From Bathynomus jamesi (Eukaryota > Arthropoda > Malacostraca > Isopoda > Cirolanidae): a DNA stretch of 64,000 nt. The DNA lies in the NCBI GenBank assembly GCA_023014485.1, contig JAJOZX010003306.1, positions 328,001 to 392,000 on the forward strand. Direction: 5' to 3'. Below the pieces are notes generated by a model. The model worked only from the letters and a program-made list of their open reading frames with translations. It was not told where the DNA came from and did no database searches. Shown in pieces: positions 22,982 through 33,765 of this stretch (positions within the stretch are counted from its first letter, which is position 1; every line of letters starts with the position of its first letter). The translations under genes were made by a program, and so were the position numbers.

Positions 22982-23302
22982 TACTATTTTTCGTCTACAA
23001 GGGAGAATACACGTCTGAGCTCAAGGGTATGCAGAGGTCAACTGTACACGCAGGGATAGAGATATGCTCAGGTAGTGGCAGAAGTCACATGGCCGATCTT
23101 ACAGTGGCCGGAGCTTAGCTTTTTACTGTGTACACACACACACACACGCACGCAGGCAAAGAAGAAAATGAAACTTTAATTGAAAAAAATATACGTGATA
23201 AATAAACATATCGTTAACAATACACATATATATAAATACAATCAAGGATTAAGATATCCAAAGGGTACGGTATCATAGGTACCAGGCACCTGGTAACGCT
23301 TC
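22982..23302. other. Spacer between polymerase and accessory gene
   Basis: AT-rich, with a short (CA)n run at about 23130-23147. No ORF. Confidence 0.5.
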
Positions 23303-26300
23303 CTATAGGGTTACGGGGTACCTTCGTGCCCTAAATTCCTTCACACACCCCAGTTTCTGCGCCCGAAAATTGTTCGTCCCCACAGTCAGTTGGGATGGAT
23401 GGTCACCCTCATCTTCCAAGCACACTAGATCCTTCAACGAGTCAAAGTTAACGACTCGACTGTTCGCATGGTTAAACGTGATACCCCTAGCCTTCATGAT
23501 ATACTTAATATCATCCCCTCCCCTCACCCATACCCCATAGGTTTTGGCCCTGTTGACACAAACGAGTCTGCGTATGTACCATCACCATACTCGTCCTTGA
23601 CCTCATCAGTTAGCTCTAAGAGGAATTCCCAATAGTAGGCATATATTCACCTTCTCTCGCTGTGAATATCACGCTATCTGTGTCAGCGTACAGCACCCTC
23701 CATCCAAGAGAGTGCAGTAGTCCCCAAAGCTTGATGCGGGCGTAGGCCGTTGTGAAACTGGCTACAGGTATGTTTGTAACCCGTGAGGTATCTTTGGCCA
23801 GTTCGGTGATGTTGTTCTTTATTATGTAAGTATTACCTACATCACGATCTCCATAACCTCTTTATCCGGAGCGTTGGGATAATCCTAGACTTCACTATAA
23901 CTTTGTGCGAAATGGACGTTCCTTTGCCGGTATTCTGTGCAAATTTCCCCCAAAGACTATTTAGGCACAACTTTACACTAAAGCACTTGCCAGGATTCTT
24001 AACAATTTGGGATCGGTGAAGCTGTATACCTTCATGGGCACGGTAACGCTGAATATAAGCCGTTTTTTCATCTTCGGTATCAACCCTCGCGGATCCTGAT
24101 GCTTCTACTTTATCCTTCAAAAAAAGCGTTTATATATGGTGTGAAAAGGTTGGGTAGCTTCTGAAACCTCCACACCTCATGTATCTTCAATATTCTGTAC
24201 CCATGGCGAACGGCTAGGCCCAGCTCAGGGCTTGTATATACACCTGATCTTACGCTGGTTGTTTGTATGGTCACAATCACCGTTGTTCTCTTCTGCGCAC
24301 TTCGCGCACAGGAGAAACATGAGCTTATGATCTATAACGACGGGTAGCGCTCATTCAAGTGAGCTGAAAATTCCTCGATGGTTGGTATGGAGGGACCCAC
24401 CATTTTTTCAGGCGCACCTACGGGGTACGGATTGTTCTTCATCACGTAGGGGTATAAAGAGCTGAAGTCGTAGTAGTGGAGTTTCACGCCCTCCGTAGGC
24501 GGAAAGTATAGCTTGAATGGGTTTGTGCGCCCTCCAAACAAGCTGTCACCGCATTTGAGGGGTCCAACACCATTGAACCTTTGATGGCCTTTATTTTTTC
24601 ACGGTACTGGCCATCTACTTCCATCCGTGCATCATAATCATGCTCCCACACGATTTTGTGAGTGAACTGGGAGCCTATAAGTTGATCACGGTTACGGGTC
24701 CATGCGAGGCTGTCGGCGGGGGATCTTCCATAAAGGTCCCCTCTGACGGCACATTCAGCGCGAGGGCATCCATGCCACTAGCATCCGTTAAAGGAATACA
24801 CAGTCTTCTCACCAGTGGCTGGATCCTCACTTAGGCCGTCAACCAGTGGCGGCTCGTGACTAAAAATTCTAGGGGTGCTGTCTCTAAGTATGGGTTGAAA
24901 TAATTACTGAAATAAAAGGATGAGCATTGAGCAATGAATAAAAGTTTCAAAAGTTGTTGAAAAAGTTATTCAGTGAGCTCATCCTTATATTGTTCTTGAT
25001 TATTTCAATTGTAAATAAAAAATTTAGGGGTACTACAGTTCCGCAGTGCCTACCGACGAGCCGCCACTGCCGTCAACCCAAAAAACACGACCATTGACCT
25101 TAATGAGTACTTCATCCGTGTTGCGGGCATGTTTTATGTATACCCCGGTCTGTTGCTGTAGGTGTATGAGCCAGTAAATAGCCTTGTGCCCATAACTGCG
25201 GGGGTTGTTTCTGTGAATGATTGCTAAGATGTCTTTAGGCATGAAGTTATTTTTGAACACTGTAAAACATAATGAGGCGATCGTGGTCGCGACTTGCAGC
25301 AGATCGCATTTGAAACGGGTTATGTACATTTTTCTAAAGGCTTCAAAGCATACTCTAATTACACGTACGTCATTCACGTAATAACTTTCACATTCATCGG
25401 ATATATTGTATGGATTAGCTTCATTAAAACTGTTGTAGTAGCGGTCAAAATCTTCACGCTCACTATCATTCATGTTGGTGTAGTGAAAGTAATGTTTGCG
25501 TGGAGGTAGTCCTACGTAATTCAAAGTTTCGTTAGTGAGGAATGTGTAAGGGAAATACCCTTTTGAAACTTCAGCGGCTACGCCCATGACCATGGGCAGC
25601 TTTGCTAATTTACAAGGTGTGAACAGCAAGGTGTCTTTAAACTGTACATCACCTCTCATCTGCATCTGTATTAGTTTGTTGCCTCTTTTCAAGGGATCAC
25701 CTGTAAATATCGCAGACGACTCGTGTTCAAGCAGCTCCTTATAAAGGAACTGTGTGTCAAATTTCTCCCCGTTATGGGCAAGAATATATACAGTCATTTT
25801 TTTGAACTTGTCCGCGAATTTGAGAATATAGTATACATAGAGTTTCACAGTGCTGTCGTGTGCATTCCTTTTAAAAACGTTTGTCCGTTTTCCACATTTG
25901 TGGCACTCATCACACTCGATCTCCATGCACTCATCACAGATAGTCTGACTTACAAGTAAATGTGAATGACCTCTTTCGTTTCAGCGTTCGTGTAAGTTTC
26001 TATATCGTAGTACACGGTTATACAAGGGCTAATTTAGGCTTAGCATCTTTCATATAACATACATGCTTCACTCCATCCGCCTTACATTTTTCATGACATG
26101 TAGAACAGTGAATTTCATAGAATTTATGTTTGAAATACCCCTAATTATCCATCATGCGAAACATACCGCACTTACAAATCCCCATTTTCCTGCAAGTGCC
26201 ATTTGATTTATTGAGCTCAAAGCATTTATTATTGAAAAATGTACGTCTACACACATTACATTCCCTCTTCTCGGTTTCAACTACACGACTTTCACATTTG

Positions 26301-27472
26301 GGGCTTTTACATTGCTCACATACCATGTAGCAATCCTTACAATGTTTCACCATATCATCAGCAAAAGCAAACTCGAGACAACCCTTACACAAATCATGAT
26401 GCCTTCCATATTTTCGACTTTTATCATAAATGGCGTAGAGAGCCCTTATGTTACGGTTGAGTAGATACGATGTTCCTGACAATCCTAAAATAAGTAGAGG
26501 TCTTGTACGATCTCTCACGCTGCTTTTGAAAACACAGTCCTACGACGATCATCCATTCCAAATACGACTATACGTGCATTCATTTCCTGCTCGGCCCTTC
26601 TCAGTTCTTCAGGTCCCATATTACACTCAAACTCAAGCTTACAATCTGAAGACAGTTTACGGGCAGCTGCACAACCGTGGGCAGCCAAATTTTTTGCGTC
26701 CAAGTATTTACACAGTCACCATATGAGCTAAGATTATTGCTATAAAACCACAACCACGATCGACGTTTAAATGCTTTCTGTGAATAACGGAGAATTGAAA
26801 TTAAGAGTATAAGGTGTGGCATTATGACCCGCAACCCGGAATACTCTGTCAATATCTACCATGAAGTTGTCCATATTGAAGGATGTACCACTTTGAGAGG
26901 CTTTCATTATACGGCCCAAGATATATTCTATGTCTACAGCCGCCAAACATCTGAACCTGAACTTGAAGGATAACCTCGTCCGGACTTCACGTTCGTCACG
27001 GTTCTGAAGGGCAAATTCCACAATACGTTCAACTACGCGTCGCAGTCTGTTGGTATACAGGGATCCAGGGTCAACCCTGACCACGTACCGATTTCTAGTC
27101 AGGGCAGGGGTGGGGGTAGCGGTGCGCACCAATTCGAATGTTATACCATTACTCCACAGTATGAGAAGCTGCTGTGGAGGAAGTAACCGGAACTGAACAT
27201 TGGGGCATAGTTGAGGAAGGTACTATTGTGGGGGTTGTGTCGTAAGAAGTAGAAGGTTGGGTTCCTAGTACTGAGGGTCTAACAACTGGCGCAATCCTGG
27301 CACGCTTTATACCTGACGTGAAGCGCTCTTTATCATGTTTCCGCTTTGAACTGTCGCATGCTACAGGTGTCGCTGGTGAGGGTTCGTCATCAGCGAGGAA
27401 GTGTTCTGTAGCTGCACGGTCATCGGGTTCGTCTGTGAAATCGATGATGGGGAGGCTGTACATCGTCGTCAT
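23303..27472 (-). pseudogene. Protein-primed DNA polymerase B of the Polinton (pPolB)
   Basis: Replicates the element from protein-primed ends. Visible from the N-terminus: a low-complexity Ser/Thr/Pro segment with RKHDKERF (27472-27149), VDPGSLYTNRLRR (about 27080), a Cys-rich zinc-binding-like region with CKGCLEF, CKDCYMVCEQC and CNVC (26518-26141), and the exonuclease motifs AHNGEKFDTQFLY (about 25785) and YYVNDVRVIRV (about 25385). Then come FNGC-stop-WHGC (about 24790) after the MITE, motif A YDFSSLYPYVM (about 24465), motif B NSLWGKFAQN (about 23950), motif C LYADTDSV (about 23680), and the C-terminal MKARGITFNH (about 23490). Full-length layout for the family, but with many frameshifts, at least one nonsense codon and a 226-bp MITE inside. 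Confidence 0.85.
24844..25069. mobile_element. hAT-type MITE, 226 bp, inside pPolB
   Basis: Perfect 14-bp inverted ends CAGTGGCGGCTCGT / ACGAGCCGCCACTG and an exact 8-bp target duplication CCGTCAAC (24836-24843 and 25070-25077). It has the same length as the copy at 59223-59448 and differs from it at four positions. Non-coding. It lies between the exonuclease and FNGC/WHGC regions of the polymerase. Confidence 0.95.
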
Positions 27473-27570
27473 TCACGGTTCTGAAAAAGAAGAAAACAAA
27501 ATATAAGGAACAGCACTCAAAATTTGTAATATTTTGTAAATGACCCACTTAGGGGTGTGACGTGTTAGAG
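27473..27570. promoter_or_regulatory. Divergent promoter region of the Polinton
   Basis: 98 bp separate the pPolB start (minus, 27472) from the ATPase ATG (plus, 27571). It holds an AT-rich AAAATATAAGGA that could serve as a TATA-like element and little else. Both coding arms point away from it. Confidence 0.4.
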
Positions 27571-28197
27571 ATGGAATCTGTAGAAAAATTCAGGTTCACA
27601 AGCCCCTCCACATATACTATATCTGGCCCTACAGGATGTGGTAAAACCGTGTTTATGCTTAAAATCATTAAAGATAAGGGGGAGATGTTCTCAAAATTTG
27701 TGCATAAACTAATATGGTGCTATTCGACGCTTCAGTTAGTGTTCAACGAGTACCAAGATGAAATTTTGTTCCACAAGGGTGTCTGTGACGTTAATTCGTT
27801 AAAAGGTAGTGAGCATACAGTTATTGTAATTAACGATCTAATGTTGGAAATGGATAAAACGTTTGCCGAGACATTTACAGTGTTCTCCCACCATCTCAAC
27901 ATAAGCGTATTCTTCATCAATCAGAATCTATTTTTCAAAAATAGATACATGCGCGATGTGTCGCTAAATACAAAGTATCTAGTCTTATTCGCACAATGTA
28001 GAGGTGTCACAAATTGGGGTATTAGCCAATCAAATGTTCCCGAATCAACGTGAGGAGTTTCTGGAGTTTATAAAGAAGCCACAAGCCAGTGTTATGGATA
28101 TTTGCTTTGTGACCTGCACCCGCGAAATACGTTTAGGTTGCTTCTAAGAACGAATATATTCCCAAGCGGATCTGAAACGGTGTATATTTCAGAATGA
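27571..28197 (+). pseudogene. FtsK/HerA-type packaging ATPase of the Polinton
   Basis: Would power genome packaging. I take ATG 27571 as the start (an upstream in-frame GTG is unlikely in a eukaryote). Walker A GPTGCGKT is at residues 19-26. The Walker B region reads VIVINDLM, with Asn at the first of the usual two acids and Asp89 kept. FFINQNLFFKN and SLNTKYLVLF are family-like sensor and arginine-finger-region motifs. A frameshift near 28010-28020 moves the rest to another frame, ending FPSGSETVYISE at TGA 28195-28197, which overlaps the next ATG. Confidence 0.8.
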
Positions 28198-28515
28198 CAA
28201 ATAGGCTGAAGAATATCGTGAGTTAGTAAAAATCTACCAACTATTCCCACGGGCACTGCAACAGATATTTGTTAAAAATATCGATTCCGACTTTTAAAAA
28301 TGCATCTGTGAAGTCTGTCTTAATGCTATAAAATGTAATGTGCCAATGAAACCCCCTTAAAAGGCTCGCTTACGTCGTTACAAGAACATAATACGAGCGC
28401 TCGCTCTAAAAGTCAAACTGTAGGTAAGAAAAAGCGAAATATTGTACAAAGAAGATGATCATCCCTACCCATCTTATTTTCAGTTTTGGATCCTTTACTG
28501 ACTAGATTAATATGA
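28194..28515 (+). pseudogene. Small basic conserved Polinton protein, broken
   Basis: The ATG at 28194 overlaps the ATPase stop (ATGA). After a shift it reads ALQQIFVKNIDSDF, CLNAIKCNVPM and RRYKNIIRALALK. It ends SSLPILFSVLDPLLTRLI at TGA 28513-28515, again overlapping the next ATG. The pattern matches a short basic protein commonly found between ATPase and integrase in invertebrate Polintons. Its function is unknown to me. At least three in-frame stops. Confidence 0.55.
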
Positions 28516-28877
28516 TGAAGAAGGTGGTTGTGATTCCGCACGAGGTGTATGCTTCATTGCAAAGTTCAAAGATTCCAGACACGGCTCTAAAACCCAGTAA
28601 AAGTAGGCTTAAAAGAATGGAAAGCGAGTTGCTAGCCCTATTAAACACTGGAAAGTCACCTGATGAGAAAAGGCTCTTGTACCAAGAGGCTTTGCAGAAA
28701 TTTCTTCATGAGTACGAAGATTATAAGAATCCGACAGAGCTCCCCGTGGTTATTAGGCACAGCGCGAGTAGCGCTGAGCATGGCGACACAGGACCTGAGC
28801 CCGACGTTAGAAATGACCAACGAAAGAACATCGGAACAAAACACATCGAACATGTGTTAAAAACAGTCTCCCACATA

Positions 28878-30244
28878 CGGGGCTCCAATAAACCTTAGCC
28901 TCCGCCCATGGCCTAAACCATTAGAGGTACAGAAAACTAAACATACCTTACAAAAGAGAATTTAATCCTGCATTTAATGAGAAACAATTTAAACTTGGTG
29001 TTCCCGCCATTGGCTTCCAAGACAGCCTGAATTCGCTTTGGGTAGCTTGCCAAAAGTGACGTGAATAGATCTTGATCGTTACGCAAATTTGCTAAAACAG
29101 TTTCAATGTGTTGCGTCATTGTATCCTTCGAAAATCGATTTGCTGCAGGTTCTTGAAACAAGAGACATTCAACCTTGTCCTTTATAACTGATTCAATATG
29201 TTCACAGGCGTTCAGGTCAGGAGAATTTCCTGGCCATTCTTCATTTCCAAAGAAATCGATCTCATGGTTCCGCAACAACTGTTGAGTGGCTAATGCCTTA
29301 AAGCAGGGGGCCTTATCGTGCAGAAGTGTGACCTGATCGACATCCATAACATTGTTTGGGTTTCTTAGAAAAGGAATGACATGCTGGGATAGAATAATAT
29401 CACGAAAATACTGTCCATCCCAACTCTGACCATTTGGCTTCAGCACCCACATGAGCTTCTTTGCAGTGAACAAAACAAACACACCAACGCAGTCTGGACT
29501 TTTTAATAATTCGCGATAATGTTCATTGTCATCGATTTCATCTGGTGTTGTGGCCCACACTCGATCATTTTCGTAGTTAGGCCGACGTGTTACGTAAACA
29601 AAAAATTCATCGGAGACAGCTAAATGCATGAAATCATCCACATCCCAATCTTCAAGATAATGGGCAAACCACATTCTGTCATAGATGTCAAGTTGAGTAT
29701 TTCTTGGCTTTGGAAGTTCATGCCAAGGCTTTGAACCTTGCCTATGCCGGTACAGTCGAATGATCTCACCACTAACGATCTTTCCTCTCAACACTTCGAT
29801 CTCTCTAGAAAGTTTAGCACAGCTGTTTTTCCGCTTACGCGTACCGCTTTCAATGATGTCCTTTGTTTCCTGAGAGGGTGGCAAATTTGGGCGCCCAGAT
29901 TTGGTTGTATCCATTTCACATTCATCCAAAGTTTTATTCCAATTTCTTTTGACGAAGTCCTCACTTCTTCGCAACTTTTTGGCAACCCATGAACGTGTCA
30001 TAAAGGTGGCTCCAGCATCACGAGTTTCCCGAAATGTTATTGCTCGTATGCGATCTATCACACGTTGCCTCTCCGAATCACCAATTAATTGAGAAGCCAT
30101 TATATTATCATTTTATCAGCTAGAGTAATTTTAATACCTGCAATAAATAATTTTATATATTTTTATGATCACTAAAAACTATTTCGATATAAATAAACAT
30201 GTAAGCTGCAAATGGGGGCGGGGGCTAACGTTTTTTGGAACCCA
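28878..30244 (-). mobile_element. Tc1/mariner element, 1.37 kb, apparently young
   Basis: Terminal inverted repeats of about 30 bp: left GGGCTCCAATAAACCTTAGC, right complement GGGTTCCAAAAAACGTTAGC. About 24 of the first 28 positions match. Flanking TA dinucleotides at 28876-28877 and 30245-30246 are the expected target duplication. One ORF fills most of the element. Confidence 0.85.
28937..30100 (-). CDS. Tc1/mariner transposase, 387 aa, intact
   Basis: Cuts and pastes its own element. The N-terminal helix-turn-helix region ends in a GRP-type linker (KSGRPNLP, residues 68-75). The catalytic triad is visible: Asp164 (AVSDEFF), Asp262 (LLHDKAPC) and Glu300 (NSPDLNACE), with 37 residues between the last two, so DD37E-type spacing rather than the DD34E of Tc1. 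No stop or shift. The ORF is the usual length or slightly longer than typical (about 340-350). The start at 30100 (MASQLIGDSERQR) is the first ATG and lies about 145 bp inside the TIR end. It may still be active. Transcription antisense to the host Polinton gene. Confidence 0.85.
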   Translation of the reverse strand: MASQLIGDSERQRVIDRIRAITFRETRDAGATFMTRSWVAKKLRRSEDFVKRNWNKTLDECEMDTTKSGRPNLPPSQETKDIIESGTRKRKNSCAKLSREIEVLRGKIVSGEIIRLYRHRQGSKPWHELPKPRNTQLDIYDRMWFAHYLEDWDVDDFMHLAVSDEFFVYVTRRPNYENDRVWATTPDEIDDNEHYRELLKSPDCVGVFVLFTAKKLMWVLKPNGQSWDGQYFRDIILSQHVIPFLRNPNNVMDVDQVTLLHDKAPCFKALATQQLLRNHEIDFFGNEEWPGNSPDLNACEHIESVIKDKVECLLFQEPAANRFSKDTMTQHIETVLANLRNDQDLFTSLLASYPKRIQAVLEANGGNTKFKLFLIKCRIKFSFVRYV

Positions 30245-30614
30245 TAACATTGAGGAATAAAGGCTTAAGTCTTTATAATCTATTGAGTGAAGACCCCATC
30301 ATAGAGTGAGCTGATACAGGCGAGGTCAATGTTGAAGGAACAAGGGTACAAGGTTCCAATATCGTTGATATTGTTCATGATCTGGTGAGAAAGTGGGACA
30401 GACCCTCACCAACAGGATGGAAGCATATTAAAGCAAGCCTACAACAAATAAATGTCCCCAAAACATTGATGGGTAATCTGAATAGGTTAAAAGACCTGGA
30501 TCAAGTCTCGCATGTGTCACAACTGAGTACGCCATCGCCCCCAGTAGTAGCAGTGTCTCTGAAGAGGAGAAAGAAGAGAACAAACGGTCTTCCCTACCCA
30601 CGTGCTTCTAAAAT

Positions 30615-31680
30615 ATGCAAATGGCTAACATATTAAGTAAACGCTATTATGACATTTCTAACCCCGCCTCCTATGGTGGCGTTAATAGACTGTACAGAGG
30701 TGTTTACGGAGTAGGGAAAAAAGATGTTGAGCGGTTTTTGCGGGAACAAGATGGTTATACACTTCATAAACGGGTGAGTAAAAGGTTTAAAATGGGCAAG
30801 ACCACCGCGGATTCGATTGATTCTATTTGGCAAGCGGATTTAACAGATATGCAAACATATTCAGTGTATAACGACAGATACCGCTACATCCTATTCATAA
30901 TAGATATATTCTCCAGATATTTGTGGCTAATTCCCCTGAAAAATAAATCTCCTGAAGTATTTGCTAAAGCGACCAAAACGTTGATGTTAAAAGAAGACAG
31001 TGTTCCTGGCTATTTTTGTACGGATATGGGGAAAGAATTTATAGGTCGCGCTTTACAGAACATGCTGACAGAGTTTAATATCAGTTACTACAATAGCAGT
31101 TCAATACATAATTCCTCTTTAGCTGAAAGAGTTCAACGTACCATAAAGGAACGCATGCATCGCTATTTTGCACATAAAAACACATACAGATATATAAACG
31201 TTCTCGGGTCATTGGCATCATCATACAACCTTTCACACCACCGTACGATTGGCACAACATCTCACGAAGTTTTAGAAAGAGGTGCGCTGCCAGAGGTGAG
31301 AAGAGATGGAGCACCGCCACCGCAGTCTACACATTTCAAAATCAATGATTATGTAAGGCTATCACGTTCGGGAAATAAATTCGCGAAGGGATTTAAGTAA
31401 GGATGGACACGTGAGATTTTTAAAGTTCGTGCTATGAGACCTAAAGGTGTGATAATGATGTATTACGTTGAAGATTTGAATGGGAAAGAGATCGCTGGAG
31501 GCTTTTACCGCGAGGAGTTGCAGAAAGTGACATTTAATTTAGGAAAAAAACGTGTTTAAAATTGAGAAAATTATAGGAAGCAAAGGTTCAGGAAAGAGAA
31601 AAATGTACCTGGTGAAATGGCTGGGTTACCCAGAAAGCTTCAACACCTATACAAAAGCTGCTGCAATAATGAAGCTTAAT
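30615..31680 (+). pseudogene. Polinton integrase (rve) with C-terminal chromodomain
   Basis: Retrovirus-type integrase that would insert the element. The catalytic residues are kept: Asp75 (WQADLTDM), Asp137 (CTDMGKEF) and Glu171 (SSLAERVQ), with 33 residues between the last two. A single TAA at 31398-31400 interrupts the C-terminal part (VRLSRSGNKFAKGFK-stop-GWTREIFKV). A one-base gain in an A7 run near 31541-31547 then moves the chromodomain (FKIEKIIGS, MYLVKWLGYPESFNTY, 31552-31660) to another frame. Start chosen at ATG 30615. 30621 is possible. Confidence 0.85.
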
Positions 31681-31689
31681 TCGTATGCA

Positions 31690-32250
31690 AGGTGGCGCCT
31701 AGTCATTTCTATGTCACACTCCCGTCCTCTTCTTCTCTCTCTGTACATCCTAATAACACCCTGGCCAACTTTGTGACAGAACTCCAGACCCATTGAATTG
31801 TAGCGTGATTCTTATGAGGTGGGTTTATGTGAATTCCAGTTAGTCTCCAAATTTTTAACTCTTGAAAATGAGCAAATCATATTTCTGATCCTTAGAAGAA
31901 TCGATGAGTGCGAAAAATTAGGCGTAACTTTAGAGAACACTATGCGATCAGTCCTGTTCGGTGAGGAACAGTACTATAGCACAAATGTTTCGCTAGGAAT
32001 CGGGCATTATGACACAGCCATGGACATTGTGACGGGGTTAAACAAGAGTCTTGAAAAGTCGTACCTGACAAACGATTTACTTTTTGAAGTCGTAAACATA
32101 GACAAGCCTGCATGCACATTCAAGTTAAAATCAACGCTTAGTCGAAATATTAAAGTAAAGAGCTGTTCACAATTGTGGCTGAGGGCCGATGTGGTGCAGC
32201 TCTCCAAAGAGATACCTTTCACGAGGCACAACATGACTTGTCCAGCTTAA
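31690..32250 (+). pseudogene. Probable Polinton minor capsid (penton-like) protein, broken
   Basis: The opening reads HFYVTLPSSSS and HPNNTLANFVTELQ, then after a shift RDSYEVGLCEFQ. This is the signature start of a family widespread in aquatic-invertebrate Polintons. The 31819-32250 ORF carries the body, with EEQYYSTNVSLGIGHYDTAMD and LFEVVNIDKPACTFKLK. One nonsense codon and one shift separate the start from the body. The penton role is inferred from gene order and beta-rich character, not proven. Confidence 0.55.
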
Positions 32251-32548
32251 TGTATCAATTGAAGATGCAGAAATTGGGTGAAAGCCCTCCATCCCGAGAC
32301 ATGTGCTATATTCATAGCAATATCGTAGAGCACCAATTTGTTGGGACACCGAGGCGCGCCTGCTGCGCATTGCACACATCCCCAACCATAGAGGGAAAAG
32401 TTTGAGCTTTACATATGACAAGCCCCATTATGTGAGTGTTGCGACTAATCTATTAACCAATATCTCGATAATATATGAACGATTGAGGGAAAAAAATTCC
32501 ATTCGGTGATGGGAGCTTAACAGTAAAACTACACTTTCGTCGTTTAAA
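32251..32548. other. Decayed spacer between minor capsid and pX-like genes
   Basis: No motif recognised. May hold the lost C-terminus of the upstream gene. Confidence 0.35.
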
Positions 32549-32838
32549 ATGACCCGAAGGCCATTCACAGTTTATCGAGGAGTGAGATACCAGCGAGGGA
32601 GTGGGCTTGGATCCATTTTTTCATCCATACTACGCACCGCTGTCCCACTGTTGAAGAGGGGTGCTAGATACTAGGGAGGAAGGCCTTACAAACAGGTTTT
32701 AACGAGGCAGAAGACATAATGGGTGGAACTAAACCTAAAGAAGCTCTAAAACAACATTTAAAACGTACACGGGACGAAATTATCAAATATGCCAAGAGAA
32801 AAATGCGTGGTGGCGGAAAGAAGAGAGCTGCCAGGAAG
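32549..32838 (+). pseudogene. pX-like small basic core protein of the Polinton
   Basis: The ATG at 32549 starts MTRRPFTVYRGVRYQRG, followed by GLGSIFSSILRTAVPLLKRG, the hallmark of the adenovirus pX/pVI-like basic Polinton protein. A stop and one-base shift at about 32669 break it. The basic tail (KRTRDEIIKYAKRKMRGGG) continues in the second frame and runs without a stop into the capsid sequence. Confidence 0.6.
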
Positions 32839-33764
32839 CATAGCGACTTTATTACAATTAACCCATTAAACACAATTAGTTCGCCGAGTGCCCCTATTGA
32901 ATTCGTGATACCCAGCTCAGGCCCTTACTTTTTTGACTCGAGCTGCATGCACATGTACGCTAAATTGCGTATAGCTCATTCTGATGGAACGGACTGCGAT
33001 GTTCGTTACTCAGCGTACCCTAAAACCAACTTTTTACACTCCCTATTCAGCCATTGTGAGGTGTATTTAAATCAGGTTAACATCTCGGCAGGAACGGGGT
33101 ATTATCACCTACGAGCCTATCTGGAAAATGTCCTCAACTTTTCAAAAGAAGCGAAGGACACCTTTTTAACCGCCGAGGGATATTACCATACTAAAGATGA
33201 AAATGGTATAAAGGATAAATTGGAAAATTCTAAAAAAGAGATATACGAATGTTTTGGACGTCTTTATACAGATTTCACATTCCAGGAGAAACTGCTTATG
33301 AACCGGGTGGATATGAAGTTGAAGCTTACTCGCACGATTCCTGAGATCTGCATAAATGTGGAGTCTGATCAAGAAGAGGGCGCGAAACCCGTTGTGATTC
33401 ACATAATGGAGGCGTATTTGCGTATACGCCGAGTGAAATTAAGTTCGCCCAATTGGGAGGGACAATGACTGTTCATTACTCATCTGACGCGGTGTTCCCG
33501 CTCTGTGCAAGAGTTTATAGTAATCTGGCTCGTAATACAGGTGCCTGTGATGAGCTTGGGTTTGGTGTAACGCAGAAAGAATTTGTCGAAGAATTTAACA
33601 TTTATTCATTTGATATTACGCCTGACTTGTCTGCTGGCGTAAATACGCACTTAAGTCCACAACCGAGTGGAACCATAGACGCGCCTATAAGAGTGCTAGT
33701 TTACCTCGAGCGACAGGCACTAATAGAAGTTGATCGTTTCAGGAACGTGGTCACAGACTTTTAA
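32839..33764 (+). pseudogene. Polinton major capsid protein, internally deleted
   Basis: Jelly-roll-type capsid family often annotated as F54H12.2-like (assigned from memory of its motifs): APIEFVIPSSG, TNFLHSLFSHCEVYLN, YYHLRAYLENVLNFS, FGRLYTDFTFQEKLLMNRVD and YLRIRRVKLS. The ORF stops at 33468. After a shift, the extreme C-terminus is present (FNIYSFDITPDLSAG and LIEVDRFRNVVTDF, stop 33762-33764). Sequence between these parts is far shorter than the family's, so the middle is missing. The N-terminus is also short and fused in frame to the pX-like tail. Confidence 0.75.
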
Positions 33765-33765
33765 A

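Larger units (their letters stand above)
28512..30636 (+). pseudogene. Conserved Polinton ORF upstream of integrase, split by mariner
   Basis: The 5' part (28512-28877) starts MMKKVVVIPHEVYASLQ and has a helical, charged segment (SPDEKRLLYQEALQKFLHEY). The mariner inserted at a TA after codon 121 or so. Beyond it, from 30247, the same reading frame resumes, with one TGA at about 30308, then DLVRKWDRPSPTGWKHI, and ends with KICKWLTY at 30636, overlapping the integrase start by about 20 bases. The family is known to me only as an uncharacterised Polinton protein. The stop in the 3' part shows the gene was dead independently of the insertion. Confidence 0.6.

Noticed and set aside
31535..31560. 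Programmed ribosomal frameshift joining integrase to chromodomain
   Set aside because: The A7 run looks slippery, but the chromodomain lies in the +1 frame, which a -1 slip would not reach, and a separate nonsense codon lies upstream. Ordinary decay is simpler.
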